In this document: piece after piece, positions 6,412-13,425 of the stretch | Layout of the letters: every line of letters starts with the position of its first letter | Numbering within the stretch: position 1 is the stretch's first letter | Source: an uncultured Eubacteriales bacterium | Lineage (GTDB): Bacteria > Bacillota > Clostridia > Oscillospirales > Oscillospiraceae | Assembly: GCA_900544705.1 (NCBI GenBank) | Contig: UQWH01000055.1 | Coordinates: forward strand, 1-13,459 | Direction: 5' to 3' | DNA length: 13,459 nt | Notes under the pieces: generated by a model | Seen by the model: the letters and a program-made list of their open reading frames with translations, nothing else | Databases searched by the model: none | What the model was told of the DNA's origin: nothing | Translations under genes and position numbers: made by a program

Positions 6412-7533
6412 TTACCGCAGCGCCGCGATCGCCTCTTCCAGTGCGCTTGCAAAGGCGCGGATGTCGTCCTCGGTCGTTTCGTCGGAGAGGGACACGCGGA
6501 TGGAGCCGTCGATCAGCTCCGGTGCCGCGCCCATCGCCTCAAGCACATGGCTCCGGTGGCCCTTGCTGCACGCCGAGCCGGCGGAAACATACACGTCCCG
6601 GTCCTGCAAGGCGTTGATCAGTCCCTGCGAGCGCAGGCCGCGCACCGCCAGATTCACAATGTGCGGCGCTTCCTGCGCGCCGAGCAGCGTCACGCCGTCG
6701 ATTTCTGTGACCAGCTCGCGGCACAGCGCCGTCAAGCGGTTCTGCTCCGCAATGTCGTGCTGGCGCGTGGGCAGTTTTGCCTCGCAGGCGGCGGCAAAGC
6801 CCGCAATGAGCGGCAGCATCTCCGTTCCGCTGCGCAGCTTGGATTCCTGCCCTCCTCCGTAGATCAGAGGCGGCAGATTCAGCCCCGGCCGCAGATACAG
6901 CGCGCCCACGCCCTTCGACGCATGGATCTTGTGTCCGGACACGGAGATCGCGTCCGCCCCCAGCGTCGAAGCGCGGAAGGACACCTTGAAGAAGCCCTGC
7001 ACCGCGTCGGTGTGAAAGATCGCGTCCGGGCAGACGCGGTGCGTCAGCTTCGCCATCTTCTCGATCGGCATGACCGCGCCGGACTCGTTGTTGACCATCA
7101 TGATGCTGACGAGCACCGTGTCCTTCCGCAGCGCGCCCTGCAATTGCTCCAGTGTGACGCGTCCCAGCGCGTCCGGCTGCAAATACGTGACCTCAAAGCC
7201 GCGCTCTTCCAGCTTTTTCATGGGATTGAGCACCGCGTGGTGCTCGACCGCCGTGGTGATCGCATGCCTGCCGCGCTTTGCCATCCGCTCCGCGCCGGAA
7301 AAGATCGCCCAGTTGTCGGCCTCCGTGCCGCAGGAGGTGAAAAACACGCGCTCGGGCTGCGCGCCCAGCGCCGCCGCGACGCTCTGCCGCGATCTTTGCA
7401 GCAGCCGCGCCGCCGAAATGCCCAGCCGGTGGACGGAGCTGGGATTGCCCCAGTCCTCGGTGAGCGCGCGCAGCGTGGCCTGCACCGCCGCCTCGCATGG
7501 GCGGGTCGTCGCGGCGTTATCCAGATAAATCAT
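6412..7533 (-). CDS. Cysteine desulfurase (NifS/IscS family)
   Basis: A PLP enzyme that removes sulfur from cysteine as a persulfide for Fe-S clusters, tRNA thiolation or cofactors. 373 aa. Seen: N-terminal YLDNAATT (3-10), EHH at 97-99 whose first His stacks on PLP, HTDAVQ (174-179) with the PLP-binding Asp176 and Gln179, the Schiff-base Lys202 in SGHKIHASKG, RSGTE (234-238), and the catalytic Cys322 in SAGSACSKGHRSHVL. The last motif resembles Clostridial desulfurases that, as I recall, often stand next to the tRNA thiouridine gene thiI; no thiI or iscU is adjacent here, so its acceptor is unknown. The ATG overlaps the GNAT stop as ATGA and has GGAGG 7 nt upstream. A downstream promoter separates it from the membrane protein gene. 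Confidence 0.94.
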   Translation of the reverse strand: MIYLDNAATTRPCEAAVQATLRALTEDWGNPSSVHRLGISAARLLQRSRQSVAAALGAQPERVFFTSCGTEADNWAIFSGAERMAKRGRHAITTAVEHHAVLNPMKKLEERGFEVTYLQPDALGRVTLEQLQGALRKDTVLVSIMMVNNESGAVMPIEKMAKLTHRVCPDAIFHTDAVQGFFKVSFRASTLGADAISVSGHKIHASKGVGALYLRPGLNLPPLIYGGGQESKLRSGTEMLPLIAGFAAACEAKLPTRQHDIAEQNRLTALCRELVTEIDGVTLLGAQEAPHIVNLAVRGLRSQGLINALQDRDVYVSAGSACSKGHRSHVLEAMGAAPELIDGSIRVSLSDETTEDDIRAFASALEEAIAALR

Positions 7534-7979
7534 TGTACATCCTCCCGGATCATCTGCCGGTAGTCCAGCGCCTTGAAGCCCATGCGGGCATACAGGCGCA
7601 TGGCGCCGGTGTTTTCCTCCTCGACCTCCAGCCGCAGGCGGCGGGCGCCCAGCGATGCTCCGTAGCGGCGGAGAAAGTCAAAAAATTCGCTGCCCAGCCC
7701 CTGATTTCTCGCCTCCGGCCGGAGATAAAGCTCCTCCAGCCACAGCTCCAGCCCGCCGGCCTCATGGGAATATTTTTTCGACAGCAGCGCGTAGCCGCAG
7801 GCCTTTTCGCCCCGACACAGCAGGAAGCAGCTCTGGCTCGTGCCCTCGGAAAAGAGGTCGTCCAGCGCGGCCTCATGATAGGCTGCCGGGACAGGATGCA
7901 GCACCGCGTCGGAGCGGTAAAATTCGTCAAACATCTCCCGCAGGATCCCGCGGTCGTCCGTTGTTGCCGTTCGGATCAT
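7530..7979 (-). CDS. GNAT-family N-acetyltransferase
   Basis: 149 aa. It transfers an acetyl group from acetyl-CoA to an amine; the substrate cannot be told from sequence. Seen: LWLEELYLRPEARNQGLGSEFF at about 79-100, which holds the acetyl-CoA pyrophosphate loop (R91-N-Q-G-L-G96), and ENTGAMRLYARMGF at 122-135, the typical C-terminal GNAT motif with Tyr130. The start at 7979 has AAGGA 9 nt upstream; an in-frame extension to 8042 would run into the terminator of the transketolase operon. Its last codons overlap the cysteine desulfurase start by 4 nt, so the two are translationally coupled. I see no clear promoter in the 28 nt between the preceding terminator and the gene, so expression may rely on read-through. 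Confidence 0.88.
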   Translation of the reverse strand: MIRTATTDDRGILREMFDEFYRSDAVLHPVPAAYHEAALDDLFSEGTSQSCFLLCRGEKACGYALLSKKYSHEAGGLELWLEELYLRPEARNQGLGSEFFDFLRRYGASLGARRLRLEVEEENTGAMRLYARMGFKALDYRQMIREDVQ

Positions 7980-8006
7980 AATAGATCGTCCTTTCGTTGC
8001 ATTACA

Positions 8007-8039
8007 TAAAAAGCTGCCCCGCGTTCGGGCGGGGCAGCT
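8007..8039 (-). terminator. Terminator of the glyS-transketolase operon
   Basis: Perfect 11-bp GC-rich stem (arms 8012-8022 and 8029-8039) with a 6-nt loop and a T-run of five on the minus strand (8008-8012), 12 nt after the stop of the transketolase C-terminal subunit. Confidence 0.85.
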
Positions 8040-8051
8040 CAAAACCGCGGT

Positions 8052-8999
8052 TTACTTTTTCTTCGCCAGCGCCTCGCGGATCTTGGCGCAGATGCCGTCC
8101 GCCGTCAGGCCGTAGGCCGCCAGAACCTCGCCCGCCTTGCCGCTGCGGCCGAACTCGTCGTTCACGCCGTGGCGCACGACCGGCACGGGGCAATGCTCGC
8201 CGACATATTCCGCGACCGCGCCGCCAAGACCGCCGATGATGTTGTGTTCCTCGGAGGTGACGATGCAGCCGGTTTCCTTTGCGGCCTTCTCGACCAGCGC
8301 GCCGTCGAGCGGCTTGATCGTGTGCATATCGATCACGCGGACGGAAACGCCTTCTTTTGCCATCGTTTCGCGCGCGGCCAGCGCCATCTGCACCATCATG
8401 CCCGTGGCGATGACGGTCACGTCGCTGCCGGAGGCCAGCTCGATGCCCTTGTCCAGTTCAAACTTGTAGCCGGGGATCTCGTCGGTGACGGTGTCCACCG
8501 CGGCGCGGCCCAGACGCAGATAAGCCGGGCCGTCGTAGTTCAGCAGCGCCTCGACGGCGAGCTTCATCTCGTGACCGTCGCAGGGGCAGAGGACCTTCAT
8601 ACCGGGGATGACGCGCATGAGTGCGAAATCCTCGATGCACTGATGCGTCGCGCCGTCCTCACCGACGGACAGACCGCCGTGCGAACCGACGACCTTGACG
8701 TTCAGATGCGGATAGGCGACGGAGTTGCGCACCTGCTCCCATGCGCGCCCGGCGGCGAACATGGCGAAGGTGTTGGTAAAGGGCTTGAAGCCGCAGGTGG
8801 CCATACCGGCGGCGACGCCGGTCATGTTGCACTCCGCGATGCCCATGTCAAAGAACCGCTCGGGGTACTTGGCCGCAAAGCCCTTGGTCATGGTCGCGCC
8901 CGCCAGATCGGCGTCGAAAACGACCAGCTCCGGATATTTTTCCGCCAGCTCTACGAGCGCCTCGCCGTAGGCGGCGCGGGTTGCGATCTTTCCTGCCAT
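8052..8999 (-). CDS. Transketolase, C-terminal subunit
   Basis: Holds the pyrimidine-binding and C-terminal domains of a split transketolase, which moves two-carbon ketol units between sugar phosphates (pentose phosphate pathway). 315 aa. Seen: GIAECNM at 53-59 with Glu56, the residue that activates thiamine diphosphate in this superfamily; GSHGGLSVGEDGATHQ at about 104-119; a C-terminal regulatory-type domain with SEEHNIIGGLGGAVAEY and ending in Lys-rich residues. The ATG follows the stop of the N-terminal subunit by one nucleotide (TAA T ATG), with GGAGG 9 nt upstream, so it is a proper separate gene. A DXP synthase or another two-subunit thiamine enzyme is less likely given the close match of both halves to split transketolases. 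Confidence 0.94.
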   Translation of the reverse strand: MAGKIATRAAYGEALVELAEKYPELVVFDADLAGATMTKGFAAKYPERFFDMGIAECNMTGVAAGMATCGFKPFTNTFAMFAAGRAWEQVRNSVAYPHLNVKVVGSHGGLSVGEDGATHQCIEDFALMRVIPGMKVLCPCDGHEMKLAVEALLNYDGPAYLRLGRAAVDTVTDEIPGYKFELDKGIELASGSDVTVIATGMMVQMALAARETMAKEGVSVRVIDMHTIKPLDGALVEKAAKETGCIVTSEEHNIIGGLGGAVAEYVGEHCPVPVVRHGVNDEFGRSGKAGEVLAAYGLTADGICAKIREALAKKK

Positions 9000-9000
9000 A

Positions 9001-9846
9001 TTACTTGCCCTCCAGTTCCGCTAATTTTGCTTCCAGCTCGGCCTTGCCCTGTTCGTACTGCTCGTCGTTGGGAGCCTTGCCATGCCAGCCGGCGTTGTTT
9101 TCCATGAAGGAGATGCCCTTGCCCTTGACGGTCTTCATCAGCAGTACCGTAGGCTTGCCCTTGACGGTCTTGGCTTCCTCGAAGGCGCGCACGAGCGCGT
9201 CGAAATCATGCCCGTCGACATGGATGACGTTCCAGTTGAAGGCCTCAAACTTCTTGTCCAGCGGCTCAGAGGGCATAACGTCCTTCGTCGCGCCGTCGAT
9301 CTGAAGGCCATTGACGTCCACGACCGCACAGAGGTTGTCCAGCTTGTACTTTGCGGCGGACATCGCCGCCTCCCAGACCTGCCCCTCCGCGATCTCGCCG
9401 TCGCCGAGGACGGCATAGACGCGGTAGTCCTTCTTCGCGACCTTGCCGGCCAGCGCCATGCCGACCGCAGCGGAGATGCCCTGGCCCAGAGAGCCGGTGG
9501 ACATATCCACACCGCGGACATAATGCATCTCGGCGTGGCCGGACATATGTCCCTTGATGGAGCGGAAGAGCTTCAGATCCTCCACGGGGAAATAGCCGCG
9601 CAGCGCCAGCACGGGGTACAGTGCCGGTGAGCAGTGACCTTTGGACAGCACGAAGCGGTCGCGGTCGGGCCACTGGGGGTTCTTCGGGTCGATGTTCATC
9701 ACATTGAAATAGAGCGTGGTAATGGCGTCCACGGCGGACAGGCTGCCGCCGATGTGGCCGGAGGCCGCGGTGTGGACGGCGAACAGCCCCAGCAGGCGCG
9801 CCTTATACGCCATGATCTCCAGTTGTTTCCCGTACAGTTTTTCCAT
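9001..9846 (-). CDS. Transketolase, N-terminal subunit
   Basis: Holds the thiamine-diphosphate pyrophosphate-binding domain of the split transketolase; it works only together with the C-terminal subunit encoded next. 281 aa. Seen: GHIGGSLS at 30-37, LSKGHCSPALY at 68-78, GSLGQG at 118-123, and the ThDP/metal motif beginning GDGEIAEGQVWEA at 148-160 and closing with VDVNGLQIDG at 176-185, where Asn179 is the metal-ligand position. The ATG has GAGGAGG 6 nt upstream. It starts only 11 nt after the glycyl-tRNA synthetase stop, so the three genes form one unit under the glyS promoter; I see no promoter of its own. Confidence 0.95.
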   Translation of the reverse strand: MEKLYGKQLEIMAYKARLLGLFAVHTAASGHIGGSLSAVDAITTLYFNVMNIDPKNPQWPDRDRFVLSKGHCSPALYPVLALRGYFPVEDLKLFRSIKGHMSGHAEMHYVRGVDMSTGSLGQGISAAVGMALAGKVAKKDYRVYAVLGDGEIAEGQVWEAAMSAAKYKLDNLCAVVDVNGLQIDGATKDVMPSEPLDKKFEAFNWNVIHVDGHDFDALVRAFEEAKTVKGKPTVLLMKTVKGKGISFMENNAGWHGKAPNDEQYEQGKAELEAKLAELEGK

Positions 9847-9857
9847 GATCTTCCTCC

Positions 9858-11297
9858 TCAGAATTTGATGCGCTCTGCCAGATAAGCCTTCAGCTCACTG
9901 ATGGGGATGCGCTCCTGCTGCATGGTATCGCGGTCGCGGACGGTGACGGCGTTGTCGGGCGAGATGCCGTTTTCGGGGTCGCCGACGGTGTCAAAGTCCA
10001 CGGTGATGCAGTAGGGTGTGCCGATCTCGTCCTCGCGGCGATAGCGCTTGCCGATGGAGCCGGCGTCGTCGAAATCGACCATAAAGTCCTTCTGTAATTC
10101 GTGATAGATCTTCTCCGCCGCGGGCGAGAGCTTCTTCGACAGCGGCAGCACGGCGGCCTTGAAGGGCGCGAGCGCCGGATGCAGATGCAGCACGACGCGG
10201 ATGTCGTCGTTGCCCTTCTTGTCCTGCCCGACGACCTCTTCGTCGTAGGCGTCGGCGAGGAAGGCAAGGAAGCTGCGTTCCACGCCGAGGGACGGCTCGA
10301 TGACATATGGGATGTATCTCTGGTTCTTTTCCTGATCGTAGTAGGTCAGGTCACGGCCGGAGGTGTTCTGATGCTGGGTCAGGTCGTAGTCCGTGCGGTC
10401 TGCGACGCCCCACAGCTCGCCCCAGCCGAAGGGGAAGAGGAACTCGAAGTCGGTCGTTGCCTTGGAGTAGAAGCAGAGCTCTTCGGGGTCGTGGTCGCGC
10501 AGGCGGAGGTTCTCCTCCTTCATGCCGAGGCTCAGCAGCCACTGCTTGCAGAAGCCGCGCCAGTAGGCAAACCACTCCAGATCGGTGTTCGGCTCGCAGA
10601 AGAACTCCAGCTCCATCTGCTCGAATTCACGCACGCGGAAGATGAAGTTGCCCGGCGTGATCTCGTTGCGGAAGGACTTGCCGATCTGGCCGATGCCGAA
10701 GGGGAGCTTGCGGCGCGTGGTGCGCTGGACGTTGGCAAAGTTGACGAAAATGCCCTGTGCGGTTTCCGGACGGAGGTAGACGGTGTTCTTCGCGTCCTCG
10801 GTCACGCCCTGAAAGGTCTTGAACATCAGGTTGAACTGGCGGATGTCCGTGAAGTTGTGCTTGCCGCAGGTGGGGCAGGGCACGTTGTGCTCCTCGATGA
10901 AGGCCTTCATCTCGGCCTGCGAGAGCGTGTCGACGGGCTTTTCCAGTTCCATGCCGTGCTCGGCGCAGTAATCCTCGATGAGCTTGTCCGCACGGAAGCG
11001 CTCGTGGCACTCGCGGCAGTCCATCAGCGGGTCGGAGAAGCCGCCGAGGTGGCCGGAGGCGACCCACGTCTGGGGGTTCATCAGGATGGCGGCGTCCAGG
11101 CCCACGTTATAGGGGTTCTCCTGCACGAATTTCTTCCACCATGCGCGCTTGATGTTGTTTTTCAGCTCTGCGCCGAGGGGGCCGTAGTCCCAGGTGTTGG
11201 CCAGGCCGCCGTAGATCTCGGAGCCTGCGTAGACGAAGCCGCGGTTCTTGCACAGCGCGACGAGCTTATCCATTGTTTTTTCAGTGTTTTTCAGCAT
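9858..11297 (-). CDS. glyS: Glycyl-tRNA synthetase (alpha2, single-chain type)
   Basis: Charges tRNA-Gly with glycine. 479 aa, the homodimeric class II enzyme (also called GlyQS) and not the two-subunit alpha2beta2 type. Seen: N-terminal NRGFVYAGSEIYGG (18-31), a Cys4 pair DCREC (93-97) and CPTC (141-144) likely binding zinc, RPETAQGIF at 176-184, class II motif 2 FRNEITP at 209-215, motif 3 region EPSLGVERSFLAFL, and a C-terminal anticodon-binding domain (RVVLHLHPALAPFKAAVLPLS). The ATG at 11297 has GGAGG 6 nt upstream; a second ATG eight codons later is poorer. A near-consensus promoter lies just upstream, with a leader of only about 30 nt. It is followed by the two transketolase genes. Confidence 0.97.
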   Translation of the reverse strand: MLKNTEKTMDKLVALCKNRGFVYAGSEIYGGLANTWDYGPLGAELKNNIKRAWWKKFVQENPYNVGLDAAILMNPQTWVASGHLGGFSDPLMDCRECHERFRADKLIEDYCAEHGMELEKPVDTLSQAEMKAFIEEHNVPCPTCGKHNFTDIRQFNLMFKTFQGVTEDAKNTVYLRPETAQGIFVNFANVQRTTRRKLPFGIGQIGKSFRNEITPGNFIFRVREFEQMELEFFCEPNTDLEWFAYWRGFCKQWLLSLGMKEENLRLRDHDPEELCFYSKATTDFEFLFPFGWGELWGVADRTDYDLTQHQNTSGRDLTYYDQEKNQRYIPYVIEPSLGVERSFLAFLADAYDEEVVGQDKKGNDDIRVVLHLHPALAPFKAAVLPLSKKLSPAAEKIYHELQKDFMVDFDDAGSIGKRYRREDEIGTPYCITVDFDTVGDPENGISPDNAVTVRDRDTMQQERIPISELKAYLAERIKF

Positions 11298-11330
11298 AAT
11301 CTGCCTCCAATTCAGGTTCTCTTCTGAATC

Positions 11331-11359
11331 ATTATAGTATACGCTTCCGGCGAAGTCAA
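11331..11359 (-). promoter_or_regulatory. Strong promoter of the glyS-transketolase operon
   Basis: Minus-strand TTGACT (-35, 11354-11359), 17 nt, TATAAT (-10, 11331-11336): 11 of 12 consensus bases. The leader starts with a small hairpin, ATTCAG/CTGAAT (arms 11311-11316 and 11325-11330 region), then GGAGG. There is no room for a T-box. Confidence 0.85.
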
Positions 11360-11375
11360 CCGAAAAGCTGTGATT

Positions 11376-12668
11376 TCAGGGTGCAAGCGCGCCGAAAACG
11401 CCGTCCTCCCGTAGCCCCTCGATGCGCACGCGCAGGAGCCGGTTGTGTAAGTCCTCACCCGCGGCATAGACCTTCACGCCGTTTGGCGCGTGGCCGGTAA
11501 AGAGGCCGTCCTCGATCTGCTCGAACAGAACCTCCTGCACCGTGCCGAGCATCGCCGTGTCGAAGGCCTCGCGCAGCTCCTTTGCCACTGCGGCCGCGCG
11601 GCGCGCACGCTCCTCCTTCACGGCCTTGGGCACCTGCTCCGGCATGGCCGCCGCAGGCGTCCCCTCCCGCCGGGAGTAGGGGAAAATGTGCATATGTGCA
11701 AAGCCGCAGCGCCGGATGAATTCCAGCGACTGCAAAAATTCCTCCTCCGTTTCGCCGGGGAAGCCGACGATCATGTCCGTCGTGACGGCGCAGCCGGGGA
11801 AGGCACGCTTTAGATCCTCCACGCTTTGCAGATACCGTGCGGTGTCGTACTTCCGGCGCATCCGCTTGAGCACGGTGTCGCAGCCGCTCTGCATACTCAG
11901 GTGAAACTGCGGGCAGAGGTTCGGATAGGCCGCCAGACGGCAGAATTCCGCGTCGATCACGCGCGGCTCCAGAGAGCCAAGGCGCACGCGCACCTCCGGC
12001 ACGGCCTCGCACAGCGCGGCGATAAGCTGCGGCAGACGGCTGCCGTCCTTGAAGTCCCAGCCCCACGAGGCGACCTCGATGCCCGTGACGACGATCTCGC
12101 GATACCCCTCTCCGGCCAGCCCGCGCGCCTGCGCTGCGGCGGTTTCCAGCGGCAGCGAGCGCACCGGCCCTCTGGCATAGGGGATGATGCAGTAGGAGCA
12201 GAAATTGTTGCAGCCATCCTGCACCTTGAGCATCGCGCGGGTACGCGCGGCAAGGCCGCCTGCGGGCAGCACCTCGAAGGTGCGGCGGCGCAGCGCCTCG
12301 TCGACCTGAATTTCCGGTCCCTCCGCGCCGCCGCCCAGCTTCTGCAAAAGCCGCTGGACGAATTCCTCGCGCCCGGCGCTGCCGGAGATCACGTCCACGC
12401 CCAGCGCGGCGATCTCGTCGGGGTTGATCTGCGCGTAGCAGCCGCACACGCCGATCACGGCCTGCGGATGCTCCCGCCGCAGGCGGCGGATGAGTGTGCG
12501 GTTTTTGCGGTCGGCAACGGCGGTGACGGTGCAGGTGTTGATGATGATCGCGTCGCAGCTTTCGTCGTTTTGGCAGAGGGTGTGACCCAGCGCGGCGAGC
12601 TGCTGCTCCATCGCCTGCGTTTCATATTGGTTGACCTTGCACCCCAGAGTGTAACACGTAAATTTCAT
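11376..12668 (-). CDS. mtaB: tRNA t6A37 methylthiotransferase MtaB
   Basis: Radical-SAM enzyme that adds a methylthio group to N6-threonylcarbamoyladenosine at position 37 of tRNA (ms2t6A), using two 4Fe-4S clusters. 430 aa, normal length. Seen: UPF0004 domain with Cys10 (TLGCKVNQYE), Cys46 (NTCTVT) and Cys77 (CGCYAQ); radical-SAM motif CNNFCSYC with Cys153, Cys157 and Cys160; IVGFPGETEEEF further on; and a C-terminal TRAM-like region (from about 365, LGTVQEVLFEQ...GHAPNGVKV). The TLGCKVNQYE and NTCTVTAVAD forms mark MtaB and separate it from MiaB and RimO. The ATG has GGGGAG 5 nt upstream. No terminator is seen before the glyS promoter. Confidence 0.95.
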   Translation of the reverse strand: MKFTCYTLGCKVNQYETQAMEQQLAALGHTLCQNDESCDAIIINTCTVTAVADRKNRTLIRRLRREHPQAVIGVCGCYAQINPDEIAALGVDVISGSAGREEFVQRLLQKLGGGAEGPEIQVDEALRRRTFEVLPAGGLAARTRAMLKVQDGCNNFCSYCIIPYARGPVRSLPLETAAAQARGLAGEGYREIVVTGIEVASWGWDFKDGSRLPQLIAALCEAVPEVRVRLGSLEPRVIDAEFCRLAAYPNLCPQFHLSMQSGCDTVLKRMRRKYDTARYLQSVEDLKRAFPGCAVTTDMIVGFPGETEEEFLQSLEFIRRCGFAHMHIFPYSRREGTPAAAMPEQVPKAVKEERARRAAAVAKELREAFDTAMLGTVQEVLFEQIEDGLFTGHAPNGVKVYAAGEDLHNRLLRVRIEGLREDGVFGALAP

Positions 12669-12723
12669 AAATTCTCCCCAAAATTTCCGCGCGGGCGCGC
12701 CGAAATATTAAACAAAAAACGAA

Positions 12724-12753
12724 TTGAAAATTTGTACATTTCGCCGGTATACT
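12724..12753 (+). promoter_or_regulatory. Promoter of the HPr-like gene
   Basis: TTGAAA (-35, 12724-12729), 18 nt, TATACT (-10, 12748-12753). The start codon is about 65 nt downstream, with AAGGAGGTG as ribosome site. It lies inside the leader of the opposite mtaB promoter. Confidence 0.6.
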
Positions 12754-12765
12754 AAGCATAGATTC

Positions 12766-12794
12766 ATTATACAGGCTTTTTACCGGAAAGTACA
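12766..12794 (-). promoter_or_regulatory. Possible promoter of mtaB
   Basis: Perfect minus-strand TATAAT (12766-12771). The hexamer 17 nt upstream, TGTACT (12789-12794), is a poor -35. Its start point would fall near 12759, almost the same base as the start of the opposite HPr-like transcript. Confidence 0.4.
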
Positions 12795-12819
12795 GGGTTT
12801 CTTTGAAGGAGGTGTGTTT

Positions 12820-13083
12820 ATGACCGTGCAGTTCCATTCTCTGCGCGATATCCGGGAATTTGTCGGCCTAGCAACGCTTCAAAGTTACCCCATCCACGTG
12901 GCGGATGCCGCGGGTGCGACTGCGGATGCCAAATGCTTCATGGAGATGTTCACCGTGGAGTTCACGCAGCCTTTGACGCTGCTGATCGGCGCCGATGCCG
13001 ATGTCGGCCCGTTTCTCCGCGGCGCAGCGCGCTTTCTGATCAATCCCCCCCGCCGCGATGTGAGTGCCCGCAAGAAGGTTTGA
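12820..13083 (+). CDS. HPr-like protein without the phosphorylatable histidine
   Basis: 87 aa, the size of HPr (the PTS phosphocarrier). The end of the fold is recognisable: ADAKCFMEMFTVEFTQPLTLLI (residues about 36-56) lines up with the AKSIMGIMSL...ITL part of HPr. Where HPr has the GLHARPA loop with the active His15, this protein has no such motif, and the position of regulatory Ser46 is Cys39. So it probably does not carry phosphate in the usual way. From memory, similar degenerate HPr-family proteins are frequent in Clostridia, with unknown role. The start is set by AAGGAGGTG 5 nt before the ATG; a longer frame from 12724 overlaps the promoter. The last dozen residues are basic and may be a degenerate tail. 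It stands alone on plus, divergent from mtaB. Confidence 0.75.
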   Translation: MTVQFHSLRDIREFVGLATLQSYPIHVADAAGATADAKCFMEMFTVEFTQPLTLLIGADADVGPFLRGAARFLINPPRRDVSARKKV

Positions 13084-13340
13084 AATTTCGCCCGCACCCT
13101 GCGGGACGTTACAAAATTTCGTCCACCCCCGTAGGGAACGGCCTTGGCCGTTCCGCGTGCAGGCACCCGCAATGACGGAAATGCCATCAGCGGTGCGGTC
13201 AAGACCGCACCCTACAGAGCGGTTCGTAATTGCACCCGCATCCGTAGCGCTCCTTCGTCGCGAACGGCTGCGCGAAAGACCGCACCCTACGTGACGGTTG
13301 AAAAATTCGGTTGCACTTGCAATGACAAACCTGCCAACGA
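13084..13340. repeat. Non-coding stretch with degenerate palindromic repeat units
   Basis: No gene seen. One unit on plus (13131-13155) reads GTAGGG, arm AACGGCC, TT, arm GGCCGTT, CCG. A second on minus (13215 to 13191) reads GTAGGG, arm TGCGGTC, TT, arm GACCGCA, CCG. A third, on minus from 13290, keeps GTAGGGTGCGGTCTT but its second arm is scrambled. AAGACCGCACCCTAC occurs twice directly (13201-13215 and 13276-13290), and GCAATGAC twice (13169 and 13319). A short hairpin CCCGCA/TGCGGG lies at 13091-13105. It looks like a nested, decaying cluster of an intergenic repeat family. Confidence 0.7.
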
Positions 13341-13341
13341 T

Positions 13342-13374
13342 AAAAAGCTGCACGGCGGACTGCCGTGCAGCTTT
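13342..13374 (-). terminator. Strong hairpin, terminator for minus-strand transcription
   Basis: Perfect 13-bp stem (arms 13344-13356 and 13362-13374) with a 5-nt loop. On minus it is followed by five T, so it would end transcripts entering from beyond the right edge. On plus only three T follow before CAGC, so it is a weak terminator for the HPr-like gene. Confidence 0.65.
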
Positions 13375-13417
13375 CAGCTTGTCAAAAAAGTCCAAAAAGG
13401 CTTTTTTGACAAGCTGA
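13374..13417. repeat. Long perfect inverted repeat (tandem second hairpin)
   Basis: 17-bp perfect stem, arms 13374-13390 and 13401-13417, with a 10-nt loop. The stem holds a block of six A on one side and six T on the other. It directly abuts the previous hairpin, sharing one base. No T-run follows the stem on plus, so classical termination is uncertain; it may be part of a dispersed repeat or a structured RNA end. Confidence 0.65.
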
Positions 13418-13425
13418 CTACAAAA

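Noticed and set aside
6040..7563. 507-codon plus-strand frame over the cysteine desulfurase
   Set aside because: Antisense to a gene with all PLP and catalytic residues; Arg/His/Gln-rich composition, no ribosome site noted.
8990..9010. Possible frameshift splitting a single transketolase gene
   Set aside because: The second half has its own ATG and GGAGG with 9-nt spacing, and two-subunit transketolases are normal in Clostridia.
10101..11327. 408-codon plus-strand frame over glyS
   Set aside because: Antisense shadow of glycyl-tRNA synthetase; crosses the glyS promoter.
11298..11375. T-box riboswitch upstream of glyS
   Set aside because: Only about 30 nt lie between the near-consensus promoter and the start codon, far too short, and no terminator/antiterminator is visible.
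13084..13340. CRISPR array
   Set aside because: Repeats are irregularly spaced, on both strands, diverged and partly decayed; there are no equal-length repeats and spacers and no cas genes.
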